A DNA stretch of 64,000 nt from Dendrolimus kikuchii (taxonomy: Eukaryota > Arthropoda > Insecta > Lepidoptera > Lasiocampidae), in contig CM034407.1 of the NCBI GenBank assembly GCA_019925095.2, forward strand, positions 8,506,710 to 8,570,709. The letters are read 5' to 3'. The position numbers and the translations under genes are program-made. The notes beneath the pieces are model-generated. The model saw only the letters and a program-made list of their open reading frames with translations. It ran no database searches and was not told the origin of the DNA. Positions within the stretch are counted from its first letter, which is position 1; each line of letters begins with the position of its first letter. Shown here piece after piece: positions 1-10,021 of the stretch.

Positions 1-75
1 CAAGCGTGGCGGGTATACTGTCCGTTCCCCTATAATAGGAGGCCTGAGACCAGGAGCCTAAACTTACACACTTAT
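1..75 (+). repeat. RTE-like 3'-UTR fragment
   Basis: The pattern TATACTG..TTCCCCTA.AATAGGAGGCC followed by a degenerate 'gcccagcagtggga' block resembles the 3' untranslated end of RTE-like elements that I recall as common in Lepidoptera. A second diverged copy lies at 33340-33425. No coding part is preserved. Confidence 0.4.
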
Positions 76-1054
76 ATTCTCCATTTATCCTTAGTACGAT
101 GCATTGGTCCGACCAGATCTCTCTCAGATCAGATTCCGATCAGACTCAGATTCCGTGTATGATGTACTGCATATTGCCGCTGATCGTCTCCAAATGGAAT
201 AGTCCAAGAAAAAGTAGACTCAAAAAGGACGAGAAGCTCAGGTGTGCGACGTTTACGGGCTGTTATTATATTATACTCATATATTCATAAATACAAATAT
301 ATAAATGTGCTAATGACTTTATCTGGATGTTTGTTCTTACCTCATGATATTAGGACACTGGCAAATTCAGGCTGGCTGTCGCCCTGGGCTCCGTTTGAAA
401 TTCCTCCCTTTTGAGGGTTACGTAGACATTTCAGCAGAAACGGAACACTTATATAATTCCTATCACCAGCTTTTGGTCTTTTTATACATTCGTAACCAAC
501 TAATTCAATTAAATTTTTAAATCAAATTGCCCTAATGGCGCATATGGGATAAAGTTGAAGGTATAGACCGTTTCACGTAGATGTGGCGATGGGTGTAATG
601 CGCAATTTGAGATGCAACATTCTTAATGACGTTAAATAATAACAGATAACGTATGTATACGTTCTCGTATGTAAATTTGGCTATGCGTCAACGACGCTAT
701 TTTTTTACTCTTTGAATAAGACACATTCGGCTACGGCTTAAATCTTGAGCACTAACGCAGATGAAGTCCTAGCATTTCATTTTTAGACTTTAAAACTTTG
801 GCGTTCGGAAAATTATAATGCCGCCCTAGGCCCCGGCCTATACGTAAATCCAGCGCTGTGTTTGGGACCAACCCGACCAACCGATAAATAAATTTACTTA
901 GAATAACGGAGATGAACGTAGAGAACAATTTATTCCGGAAAATGGCATGGTTTCAGCGATACAGTAACGCATAGGAATGTATTAGTATAGTATAATAGAA
1001 TAGTTTTTATCCCGAATGATGGGATAATTTTTATGAGATATGCAATCAATATTT
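76..1054. other. Non-coding stretch with one old repeat piece
   Basis: No supported exon. Positions about 560-770 share scattered blocks with 24100-24310 (for example 'cagataacgta' and 'gacgttaaa'), suggesting an old interspersed repeat. The 63-codon ORF at 99-290 lacks any recognisable domain and is not called. Confidence 0.4.
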
Positions 1055-1216
1055 TTTTATTCTGTTGCATGAGTTCAGCAGACTTGCAGACGGCCCACCT
1101 GATGTAAAGCGGTTACCATCGCCTATGGACATTTGCAACACCAAAGTACAAATACGCTGCTGCTCTCTTAAGGGAGACTGGAACCTGGCCACTAATACCG
1201 GACCACAACGAACCGT
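1055..1216 (-). repeat. 300-bp retroposon family A, partial copy
   Basis: It carries the family hallmark 'cagacggcccacctgatg', then 'aaagcggttaccatcgcc' and 'gctgctgctctcttaaggg'. The A-rich tail appears as a T-run at the left end, so the copy lies on the minus strand. The far end of the family consensus is missing. Confidence 0.75.
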
Positions 1217-2087
1217 CAGCCTATGTGCTAAACTCATACAATAAAAAATAATACAGTATACTCTATATAACGACACTAAAGGGATTGTGCATTTTATGAC
1301 GTTATAGAGAGTTATCGTTAAATGGAGAGAAGTCTGCTATTTTCATCTGACGTATTTTGCTGCGCCATTAATTTGGTTGTTTTTTTTACTTCTTCTATTA
1401 ATATCTTGCGTTATTGAGGCATCTTGGTGATAAAGGAAGTAATTAGAAAATTTTGGTAATTCGGAATTTCTTAGAAATTTCGGTATGCATGATGTGGAAA
1501 GTCGAGTTTATTACGGGCTAGGATAATAAAAAGATAAAAGAACGTACACACCTGCGCAGCTTTTACTAATTTTGGCAACTTAAAAGGTACTTTTTATTAC
1601 TTAATTGTTGTCGTTAATGAGAATGGGTGCAATGCTATATAGAGTGTACCATAGTATGGAAGACAAACTAAACCAACCAAAGCCAAGTGATTTTCGACGC
1701 TTAACGGAGTTTGTCGTTAAATCGAATCACGTTACATGGAGTTTACACTGTATAATATTAGGTAATTGGTTGAATACACACGATTCCTTGAAACGCGTAT
1801 ATTAACTACTTCTTTTCTATATAAATACTGTATTGTTTGACCAAGGTAACGAGATGTCAGCGGATTATCCTGCCTGAGGGTTTAGTCGCTAAATTAAAAA
1901 TAAAACTTGGCCTCATCCCACACCTGGTCCGGCGTACATTTAGAGGATTAAAAACTCTAATACAAATATAGACATTGTACTGTGGTTTGCGTTGTATTCA
2001 CACGGGAAGGAAAGCCACACAAATCTCAGTATTAAATGAATTTTTAATAATTTGTTCACATAAGAGAGGGGTTTTTTATTGCTTGAA
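1217..2087. other. Non-coding stretch
   Basis: AT-rich sequence with no recognisable exon, RNA gene or transposon end. The short ORFs here have no family resemblance. Confidence 0.4.
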
Positions 2088-2165
2088 GCAGACAAACAGG
2101 CAGACGGCCCACCTCATAGAGAGCGGTTACTGTTGCCTATGCACATTTGCAACACTAGGGCCGTC
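2088..2165 (-). repeat. Retroposon family A, short fragment
   Basis: Only the tail-proximal segment ('aggcagacggcccacctc', then the 'agcggttactgttgcctatg' block) is left. It is broken off after 'gcaacactagggccgtcgc'. Confidence 0.6.
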
Positions 2166-2299
2166 GCTAACGCGTTGCGGACTTCTAAGTTTTGTTGTTT
2201 TTAAAACTCCCATTTCGTAGCGTGGTAAAGCCATGGTGGAATCATTACTTGATTATAGCTCTTAGAGCCGGTTCGGTCGATATAGTTTCTCGCTTTCAT

Positions 2300-2560
2300 G
2301 CCAAAACAGGCAACAAAATAACCTAAAACCAGGTGGTAGGGCATTTGCCCGTCTGGATGGCTACCACTCCTGGTCTAGAGTATGCCGCCATAACAACCTT
2401 GAGTTGTGTTTCGATATTAGTGGCCAAGTTCCAGCCTACCTTTAGAGAGCGGCAGCACATTGGTATCACTTAGGGTGTTACTAATGTCCATAGGCGACGC
2501 TAACTGCTTTCCATTAGGTGGGCCGTCTGCCTGTCTGCTGAACACATGCAATAAAAAATA
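2300..2560 (+). repeat. Retroposon family A copy
   Basis: Reads in family order: 'ggcaacaaaataacc', 'ccaggtggtagggcatttgc', 'tggtctagagtatgccgcca', 'aacaaccttgagttgtgttt', then the hallmark block and an A-rich tail at about 2550. It lies directly against an opposite-strand RTE end at 2569, so two retroposons abut. Confidence 0.75.
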
Positions 2561-2568
2561 TAAATAAC

Positions 2569-2790
2569 ATACATACATAACTTCACGCCGGTTCCCTTGC
2601 GGGGTAGGCACGAACAACAGAGCGCCATTTAGGCTTATTCTTACACACCTCACTTGCTTCTTTGACATTCATAACTCTTGCCATGCAAGCTCGTCTGTTC
2701 TTAAGGCTCCTGACATCACCTTCTGCTAGTACACGATCAATTTGATCATGGAAGGTGTGTCATGGCCTTCCACGACTTCTGCATCCATCC
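2569..2790 (-). mobile_element. RTE-like retrotransposon 3' end, 5'-truncated
   Basis: On the minus strand this matches the end of the better preserved copy at 12770-13414: the C-terminal codings 'RGRPRHTFHDQIDRVLAEGD' and '[14 protein letters not shown]', the stop region, and a tail of ATGT repeats (read here as 'catacatacata'). Only about the last 70 codons remain. Confidence 0.8.
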
Positions 2791-3117
2791 AATATAAATA
2801 ACGCTGTCACAAAATATAGTCGTCAAACGTTTCTTGATCTAATCGTGTTTCGTGCGATGAGTGAGAGTTCCGATGACCCATTACTCCCTCCTCTTTTCTA
2901 TCTCCATTATCTATTCAATTCCTCCTGTCTTAATCTTTCTATGCCACTTCTCCTATCCCACCACTCTTATTCCACCTGATTTATTCCATACCCCTCTACC
3001 CCATTCTAAAGGCTGGCAACGCGTTGGTATAGCCTCTGCTGTTGCAAACGTCTATAGATCAAATGAATCGTCTGACTAGTTGTTAGCTTCGCAACAAATA
3101 TGAAATAAATTTCTTTT

Positions 3118-3428
3118 TTTTATTTTTATTGCAGGAGTTCAGCAGACAGGCAGACGGCCCACTTGATAGAAAGCGGTTACCATCGCCTATGGACATTTGC
3201 AACACCAAAGGTGCTACAAATGCGCTGCTGCTCTCTTAAAAGAGACTGGAACCTAGTTACTAATGCCGGAACACAACACAAGGTTGTTATGCGGCATACT
3301 CTAGACCAGGGGTGGTCGCCATCCAGTCGAGCAAATACTCTACCACCTGGCTGTGGGTTGTTTAGTCGCCTCCTACGACAGGCCGCCGGGCCGCAGGAAA
3401 TTGTATTCTTTCTCCGTTCCTGCACAGA
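3118..3428 (-). repeat. Retroposon family A, near full-length copy
   Basis: One of the most complete members. On the minus strand it runs from 'gaggaacggagaaag' to the A-rich tail at the left end ('tttttttatttttattgcag'). The ORFs across it are shadows of the repeat and recur in other copies. Confidence 0.8.
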
Positions 3429-3589
3429 TAAATTCTCAAGTATCACTTTCAATCTTTCACTGTTTTAGTCTTAAAAATATTATTATCAGTTTTATTTCGG
3501 TCCAAATTCAACCTATGTCTAATCATCGGTCTTATTGACTCTCTAATCTGTGCTGCACAATGTAAAACTCGTATCTCATTCTTTCGCAG

Positions 3590-3792
3590 GCTTAGATTTA
3601 CCTATGTGTTTATCACTTTTTAATGTCGCTTTTTCGTTTCATCGAGTTTCAAATCACGATTCTAAAGAAGTTTCTTATGAAAAATGTCTTGCACCTACCG
3701 ATATATTTAGACTTGTCAATTCTATTAAGCGATCCTCCAAAAGTGGCCACATAAGGCTCACAGAGCTATATTTGGGAAAACAAGAAGAATAA
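3590..3792 (+). CDS. Candidate terminal exon, unrecognised
   Basis: A good acceptor (pyrimidine-rich tract ending in 'tctttcgcag' at 3589) opens a 66-codon frame to a TAA at 3790-3792. The product is basic towards its end, with the C-terminus IRLTELYLGKQEE. I do not recognise the family. Composition is not obviously repetitive and no other copy occurs in this window, which is why I list it. No matching upstream exon was found, because the 5' flank is retroposon sequence. It could be a real last exon of an unseen gene, a relic, or chance. Confidence 0.25.
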
Positions 3793-5845
3793 ACAAAATT
3801 ATTGCCAACGTAACATTCATTATTGATCTATACAAACGTATACCTGCTCGTGCTTCATTTGCGTCACATCTGTTTACATTTGGCTGCAATATTGGTATTT
3901 GGCGCATAATCCAGTTTACTTTAACCCTATCTCTTAAATCAATGTTGCGTGGTCCGAATGTAAGAGATTAATCGAATGTGTCCAACTGCGGAGATTACTT
4001 GCAGGAGCGCAACCCACCACTAAGAAGCTTACAGCTCCAAAGCCTGCAAGATACAATTTTTCTTCCCAGAGAGTAAAATTCAAAACCTGCATTGGGCAGT
4101 TTGACTTTAATTGTGACATTGGTTTAGAGTCTAAACTCTAGGTATTATATAGTATATATTGTCTAATTCCAAATTTAGATTTTGAAGTAGGTAGGTACTT
4201 TCATAAATAGTAGTAGTTCACTGTCTGAAACTTTGAAAACTTTTGGCAGTTCCATTTTGGTAAAGCAGTTTTAAGCAGATAACATGCATCACTTAGGGTT
4301 TTCTGACCTATATCATTACAATTATCACGTGTGATGAAGAAATGTCATGAGGTAACTTACATAACGAGAATTTCGATTCCGTAACTTGTTTTGATTGATA
4401 GTCCGTTAATAATGTTTAATATACACAATATGCTGGTGTAGCAAACGGCCATAGACGCGGTTTTCAGATTTTGTCTGCAGAACCACCTGCTCGGCTGTAT
4501 GTTTTAGAAAAATTAAATTGACAAATGTTTTAATTATAAATCGCGCAACTTATGCGTTTTTCTATCTTTACTAATTGAAACATCTGTGTATAATTTAAAA
4601 ATAATTGTCAACTTTAAGTAAAACCTATTATTTTGCGATGCCAAATCACAAATTGTTCTTTTTGAAAGTTTGTCTTGAATAGGAATTGAAAATGCTTAAT
4701 AGATTTTAATGAAAAAGTTTGTGACTATATTAGACATTTTATCTTAAATTATTATCTTATGTGTTTTATTGCGTCCAGAAGAAATTAATACAACGTCGAA
4801 GGACGTATGTAACAAAATAAATACGGTATTAAGTTAGCGATTTTAAAAATATTATCGGCAAATACAGATAAATTAAAATTTTGACGTGGTTCTCACTGCT
4901 ACTAGGATTCGATTTCTACCATGGGCAATTTCGTAAACGAATTTTCCGATTTTGCTCTAGTCTGGATGTTTTAGATCAGCCCCAGAGTGATCTATTGTAT
5001 GTCACGCATAACACAAGCGTAACATGCTTAGCAGTGTGCTGAATATTATTATTATTTAGTTAAATTCAGAAAAGGCGAATTGTATTTTGCTTACCTGTAT
5101 TTATTTAATGCAATAAATCGCTGGCAGTAGCACCCCTCAACGAGGTTTACTAAATAAGTAATAACCAAACATCACTCCGTGTGCAGGTTACCCTCGAAGG
5201 GCTTTTGCGTACCTCGCTCGTGTTGCAAGCTACCTACCCTATTTCATTGTGCTCGTGTTATGAAGTGTTACGAATATTTAAATGTCATGAGAAAAATACG
5301 AGATACAACAATCGTCAAATCAATAAAAGTTTTCTAGCAAAACTCAGCCGACTTTAAGAGTAACCCAAGTCAATGATGACTAATGCTCGGTTTCTAAGGT
5401 ACTTTTAACTGTAGTTTATCTGTTCGTTAGCGCTATTAGTTCAATAACTTATAAAATTGCGTTTTTGAACAATCAGCGTACGATAGTTAAACTACGTTCA
5501 ACTTAATTGGCCAATATTAGGCGTTTAGCAATTCCATATCTTTTGTTTGACGTTTTGTTGTTGACGTTGTTGTTTGATGTAAATAAATATTAGATATTCC
5601 TTCTTAAATAAATCCATCTAGTGGCCATTTTTGGTACTAGTTGTAAGTTAACAGTTAATCTAAGTTTATCTACTACATAACTTTATGGAATCAATTGTTA
5701 TTGAAATCATAACTAGTAACCTCAGAAACCGGGCATCAGCGACTACCTCACGTCCCATTGTCACCAAGTCAGAACCTGACGACTGGGTCCCAGGGAAATC
5801 GAAAACATCCCACGAATATGATAGGCAAGTATAACGTGTTGCATA
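3793..5845. other. Non-coding stretch
   Basis: No exon supported. Around 4885-5050 there is a SINE-like piece ('aggattcgatttctacc', then 'cataacacaagcgtaac') that resembles sequences at 14215-14360 and, more weakly, 58560-58745. The remainder is plain AT-rich DNA. Confidence 0.4.
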
Positions 5846-5849
5846 TATT

Positions 5850-6420
5850 TTTATTTTTAACCGACTTCAAAAAAGGTTCTCAATTCGTCGGAATCTTTTT
5901 TTTGTTTTTATTAAATGTATGTTCACCGATTACTCTGAGATTTATGATCCGATTTACGTGATTCTTTTTTTGTTTGACGCGGAATAGCTTCCATTTGGTC
6001 CCCTAAAAATTTAACATAGTTTGGCCCAGTAGTTATCATTTTACGAACATTTTTTTGTTCCCGTTTCTTGGGACCTATATTTTTTAAGGAGCGCGGCACC
6101 TTTCGTAGGTCTACCCATGCATAGCTAGACACTAAAAACAAATAAAATTAAAAAACTTCGTTTAAAAAAATCGACTTCGAAAAACTAAAAAACTAAAAAG
6201 TATAAAATAACTTATTTCTAAAGCTATTATTATTAATATATATTATCTAAAACATATCAAAGTCGGTGCTTAGTAATTTTCAAAAAGTTATTTTATACTT
6301 TTTAGTTTTTGAAGTCGGTTTTTTTAAACGAAGTTTTTTAATTTTTATAAAGTTTTTTAAGCGTTTGCGTAGCTAAAAGTAGAAAAGAAAAAAAAAGAAA
6401 AAAAACCGTCTTCAAAATAA
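5850..6420. repeat. Fold-back repeat with 'accgacttcaaaaaagg' end
   Basis: It starts with 'aaccgacttcaaaaaagg', then blocks such as 'attcgtcggaatcttttt' that I recall from a common lepidopteran repeat. Inside, 6141-6212 and about 6285-6350 are inverted copies of each other ('aaacttcgtttaaaaaaa' against 'ttttttaaacgaagtttt'), giving a hairpin of roughly 65 bp arms around a 75 bp loop. Confidence 0.6.
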
Positions 6421-6667
6421 TATCGGGGCCAATTTAACATTAAAAACAAGAACAACTGTCAAAATATAGTGATTTTTATGTTTTACTTCGTACCGAATCC
6501 AAGATATTGTAGATATTAATGCAGCCAGCCTTCTGGGCACGCTCCCATCTAGCAGCGATTTGTTACACAGTCTATAATCGCTTGTACTGTGTATTAGATA
6601 TTATTTATGTTTTGTATTTTAGTTGCTTTGAAGTCGGTTTCTTTTTTGTTAGAATCATCATCTGTTC

Positions 6668-6985
6668 AGGAACCGAGAAGGAATACAATTTCCTGCGACC
6701 GGGCGGCCTGTCGTAAGAGGCAACAAAATAACCCACAGCCAGGTGGTAGGGCATTCGCCCGACTGGATGGCTACCAACCCCTGGTCTAGAGTATGCCGCC
6801 ATAACAACCTTGAGTTGTGTTACGGCATCAGTGACCACGTTCCAGTCTCCCTTAAGAGAGCAGCAGCGCATTTGTAGCACCTTTGGTGTTACAAATGTCT
6901 ATAGGCGATAGTGACCGCTTTCCATCAGGTGGGCCGTCTGCCTATCTGCTGAACTCTGCAATAAAAATAAAATAAAAATGTTTTT
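6668..6985 (+). repeat. Retroposon family A, near full-length copy
   Basis: It runs from 'ggaaccgagaaggaatac' through 'cgggcggcctgtcgtaagag', 'ggtctagagtatgccgcc' and 'gggccgtctgcctatctg' to 'gcaataaaaataaaataaaa'. The A-rich end defines the 3' side of the family. No coding capacity. Confidence 0.8.
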
Positions 6986-7056
6986 ATATAGTATAGTCTT
7001 GCTTTTTAGCTACACTTGCAGTCTGCGTCTTTTGTGCTAGAAAGTCTATATTGTAA

Positions 7057-7245
7057 TACTAGCTTCTGCCCGCGATTTCGTCCGCGTGGAACAATAAAAA
7101 AAAGGAAGTAAAAGAAAACCCCGATTTTAAAATCTTCTTCATTGGTATTCCGCTCCTATTGATCTTAGCGTGATGATATATAGCCTATAGGCTTCAATCA
7201 AACGAACAAACTCTTTAGCTTTATATATTAGTATAAGATAAGTGC
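7057..7245 (+). repeat. 'tgcccgcgatttcgtccgcg' interspersed repeat
   Basis: It begins 'tactagcttctgcccgcg', a start shared in diverged form with copies near 17370, 18222, 32683, 36967 and 56515. It ends in 'tatatattagtataagat', the typical AT-rich terminus of this group. Confidence 0.6.
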
Positions 7246-7870
7246 ACAAGAAAACATCGCCTGTCAAGCTCTCTCCAAAAACTTATATCAAAGTTCTTCA
7301 TACAGATTAGAGAAGAACTAAACAGGTGATAGTCGGCTTACAGAGCAACCCCCCCTATATACACCACGTCTTTTGCCACTCATAATAAAATATGTATTGC
7401 CGCAATTTTAGGCCGACAGGGAGCGGTCAACGTATACGTGTGGGATGTAATTAACGTTAATTAATAAAACAATCAACTTCCAAATTGGATTACTTCAAGT
7501 TTTATTTGGCTACTTGGATGATCCCTGCGGTTTTGTTTGAGTAATCGTGTCTAAACCGATTTCGGTTATAGCCACAGCTTTATATCACGGTCGTCGTTGG
7601 GGGGCGGGGAGGGGGGAGCATTGTGGGGCAATGCTACCTACCTTAAAAATACCAAAAACAAAGATAAATTATTATTGTTAAATCGTTTGTTCATAATTTG
7701 AAAAAAAAAAATTGTAGCGATTCTAAACTCGAATCTAAACTTTTCCGAACATACCACAGTTTGTGACATTCATTATTTAATTTCACATTATAAACATTCT
7801 TTGTTCTCTGTATAGATGGCATTTGAAGCGCCATTACATGAAGCGATGGGTAATTATAATATTTGTGATG

Positions 7871-7944
7871 CAGAGGGGATTCCCCGTACCATAGATTACA
7901 ATAGGGGGGCTATATTCCAATCTGTGGTACGGGGAATCCCCTTT
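7871..7944. repeat. Hairpin with 25-bp arms
   Basis: The arm 'aggggattccccgtacca' plus 'tagatt' is repeated inverted after about 22 bases, with one or two mismatches. Each arm itself contains the palindrome ggggattcccc. It may be a MITE remnant or a transcribed hairpin; no flanking duplication seen. Confidence 0.6.
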
Positions 7945-8365
7945 TAAACTATAATAAACATTAACTAGAGATTGATTATGATTCTTTGTAGTTTGTTTAA
8001 GTGAAGTGTACGGTAGAGAGTGTTTTAGTAAAAAAATCATACAATTGTTTTTTTACTTCCACCTTACCTGTAACCAATGCTGTCCTACTTGAAATTCGAC
8101 TCTAGCTACAGCCCTGCTTTGTATTGTCCATTGAAGAAGAATATTGGTATTATGATTCGGCTGCCTGACTTCCAAAACGTATAATGGGAACCTGGTTTAG
8201 GTATGACGAGGAAAGAGAAAAGGATAAGTAGAGTAAAAAAGAAGTAAAGAATAGAAAACTTAGGAAAAGATGAAGAAGTACACCACTGTTTTGGACAACT
8301 AACTAACAATATCAGACAGATAATTGACATTGTCTGAGATGGGCCCTCGGCGTCCTGGGTGTGGA

Positions 8366-8640
8366 TTACCGAGGAGGTGGTTCCACAACTTCCCGCACAG
8401 TCGCATAGCGACGCCTCCGAACAGGATTCGCTAGCTCGTCCTCCTCCTATTGTCTTTCGGCCGCCACCTTCTGCGACATAACGTCCTCACAGAAGGAGGC
8501 GAGCGCCAGCCATCCTCCCTCGCTACGCAGCATCTCACTTACTACCTTGCGTAGCGAGAGGTCCTACCAAGAGTGTGTCTGAGGTCCCCAGGCTGGGCAT
8601 TTCTCTATTGTGTGACGCGACGCGTTTACTAGCGCGCCAC
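8366..8640 (-). pseudogene. R1-clade non-LTR retrotransposon, C-terminal relic
   Basis: Read on the minus strand, the frame ending in TAA at 8366-8368 gives CPAWGPQ, then DLSLRKVVSEMLRSEGG, WLALASFCEDVMSQKVAAE and a short basic tail. This is the end of the reverse-transcriptase polyprotein of R1-clade elements (a Cys-rich knuckle ending in CPAW, then a helical segment). The same layout is seen in the better copy at 47221-48072. Stops after HSW and after AAERQ show it is dead. The 5' part is missing. Confidence 0.7.
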
Positions 8641-9506
8641 ATTGTATTTGATCTAAGCATACTTGGATCCAATCAACAGCAAGAAGGAAAGTGACGTAGG
8701 ACGTGGACAATGCGAGTAGGTACGCCATGTTCGCATATGTTGTGTTTACATGCTCACGCTGCCCATTTCGCTCGCCACTTTTCTATTTCCTATCGTGGAA
8801 GTGGGCATAATGCAAAAAAGGCAGTAGAAATCTAAAAATAAATAAAGACGTCAATGTCCTGCATTGGGCAGAAAATAGCAATTTGTTTCAGAAAAACTTA
8901 TTAAATACGGTTTATTTTAAAGTTCCAATCAAACGAGTCAAGTTTGAAATTAGAACAATAATGTTGTACACAATAGGTTGGTTATAAATAAAATAAGAAT
9001 TGTCAAGGAATTCAAGGAATTAGAGTAACTCTTAAAGGCTTTTTGTAAATTAATAAGAAAAAATTATTAACGAAAGTTACATCGAGATGTTCAAAGGAAA
9101 GTTATATGAAGGGGCGTTACAATTAATTTTTTTTTGCTTGTTCCTCTACTATCTATAACTGCTTCTGTTGCTTAATGGCCGGGTACTATATCTTCCCGAC
9201 CGTTCAGTTGCCTTACTATCTATATAAAACTTAACTCGGAATTCGAGTTACAGTAAAAACTAATTCTGGTTACTAATTTTCATTTAATTGTAATGAATTT
9301 CAATTACGGTTTGATTTCTTTTGCATTAAGACATTGTACCTAGTAAAGGATAAAGTTTTTTTATAAGCTTTTTATTAACTTGCAATGGACGTACCTATGT
9401 ATGTATATGTAAGTTCGGTTGAAATCTTGCAAGTTAAATTTGACCAACTTCCCGGTTTCCGATTGAGTTGAAATTTTGCACGCTTTTTTCCAAAGTCACG
9501 TCATTT

Positions 9507-9540
9507 CTTCACGCCAAAAAGGTAAATTTTTGGCGTGAAG
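9507..9540. repeat. Perfect 14-bp inverted repeat
   Basis: The arms 'cttcacgccaaaaa' and 'tttttggcgtgaag' are separated by six bases (ggtaaa). No thymine-rich terminator context or gene end lies next to it, so a role is unknown. Confidence 0.6.
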
Positions 9541-9649
9541 TTTTTCGTTAAAAATTATTATAAGTACGTCTTTCTTCCACTTTGAAGTATGTCTTTCTTT
9601 TATTATGTTCGTAAATTACTGGTGTAAATTGTTGCTATTATTTAAAATT

Positions 9650-9830
9650 AGAGAGAGAGATAACCCTTTATTGCACACCAAAATATACAATTACAAAAAC
9701 AAACCCTATTTACAATATTTTCTAAGCAATACAATAATCGGCCTTATCGTTCAAAGCGATCTCTTCCAGGCAACCTAAATCAAAGAAATTTGAATTGGGC
9801 GATATAGGTGGTGCAAGAAAAAGGCAATAA
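9650..9830 (-). mobile_element. CR1/Jockey-like 3'-UTR fragment
   Basis: 'gataaccctttattgcacac', then 'ggccttatcg' and 'agcgatctcttccaggcaac' match, on the opposite strand, the 3' end of the element at 51775-53150. No coding part remains. Confidence 0.7.
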
Positions 9831-10021
9831 ATAGATAAATTAATTATTACAATTAATAACGACAAAAATATTATATTCATTATTTATGAATGGATTATTG
9901 AATGAATTCTTGACATTAGTTATACTTACAAATCATAGAGAGCCATATTTAAAACAAGAATCAGTTGTGACAGGGTGTTTAGTATATTAAAGTATTATAA
10001 AGTAATAAGTTCTGGTTATTG

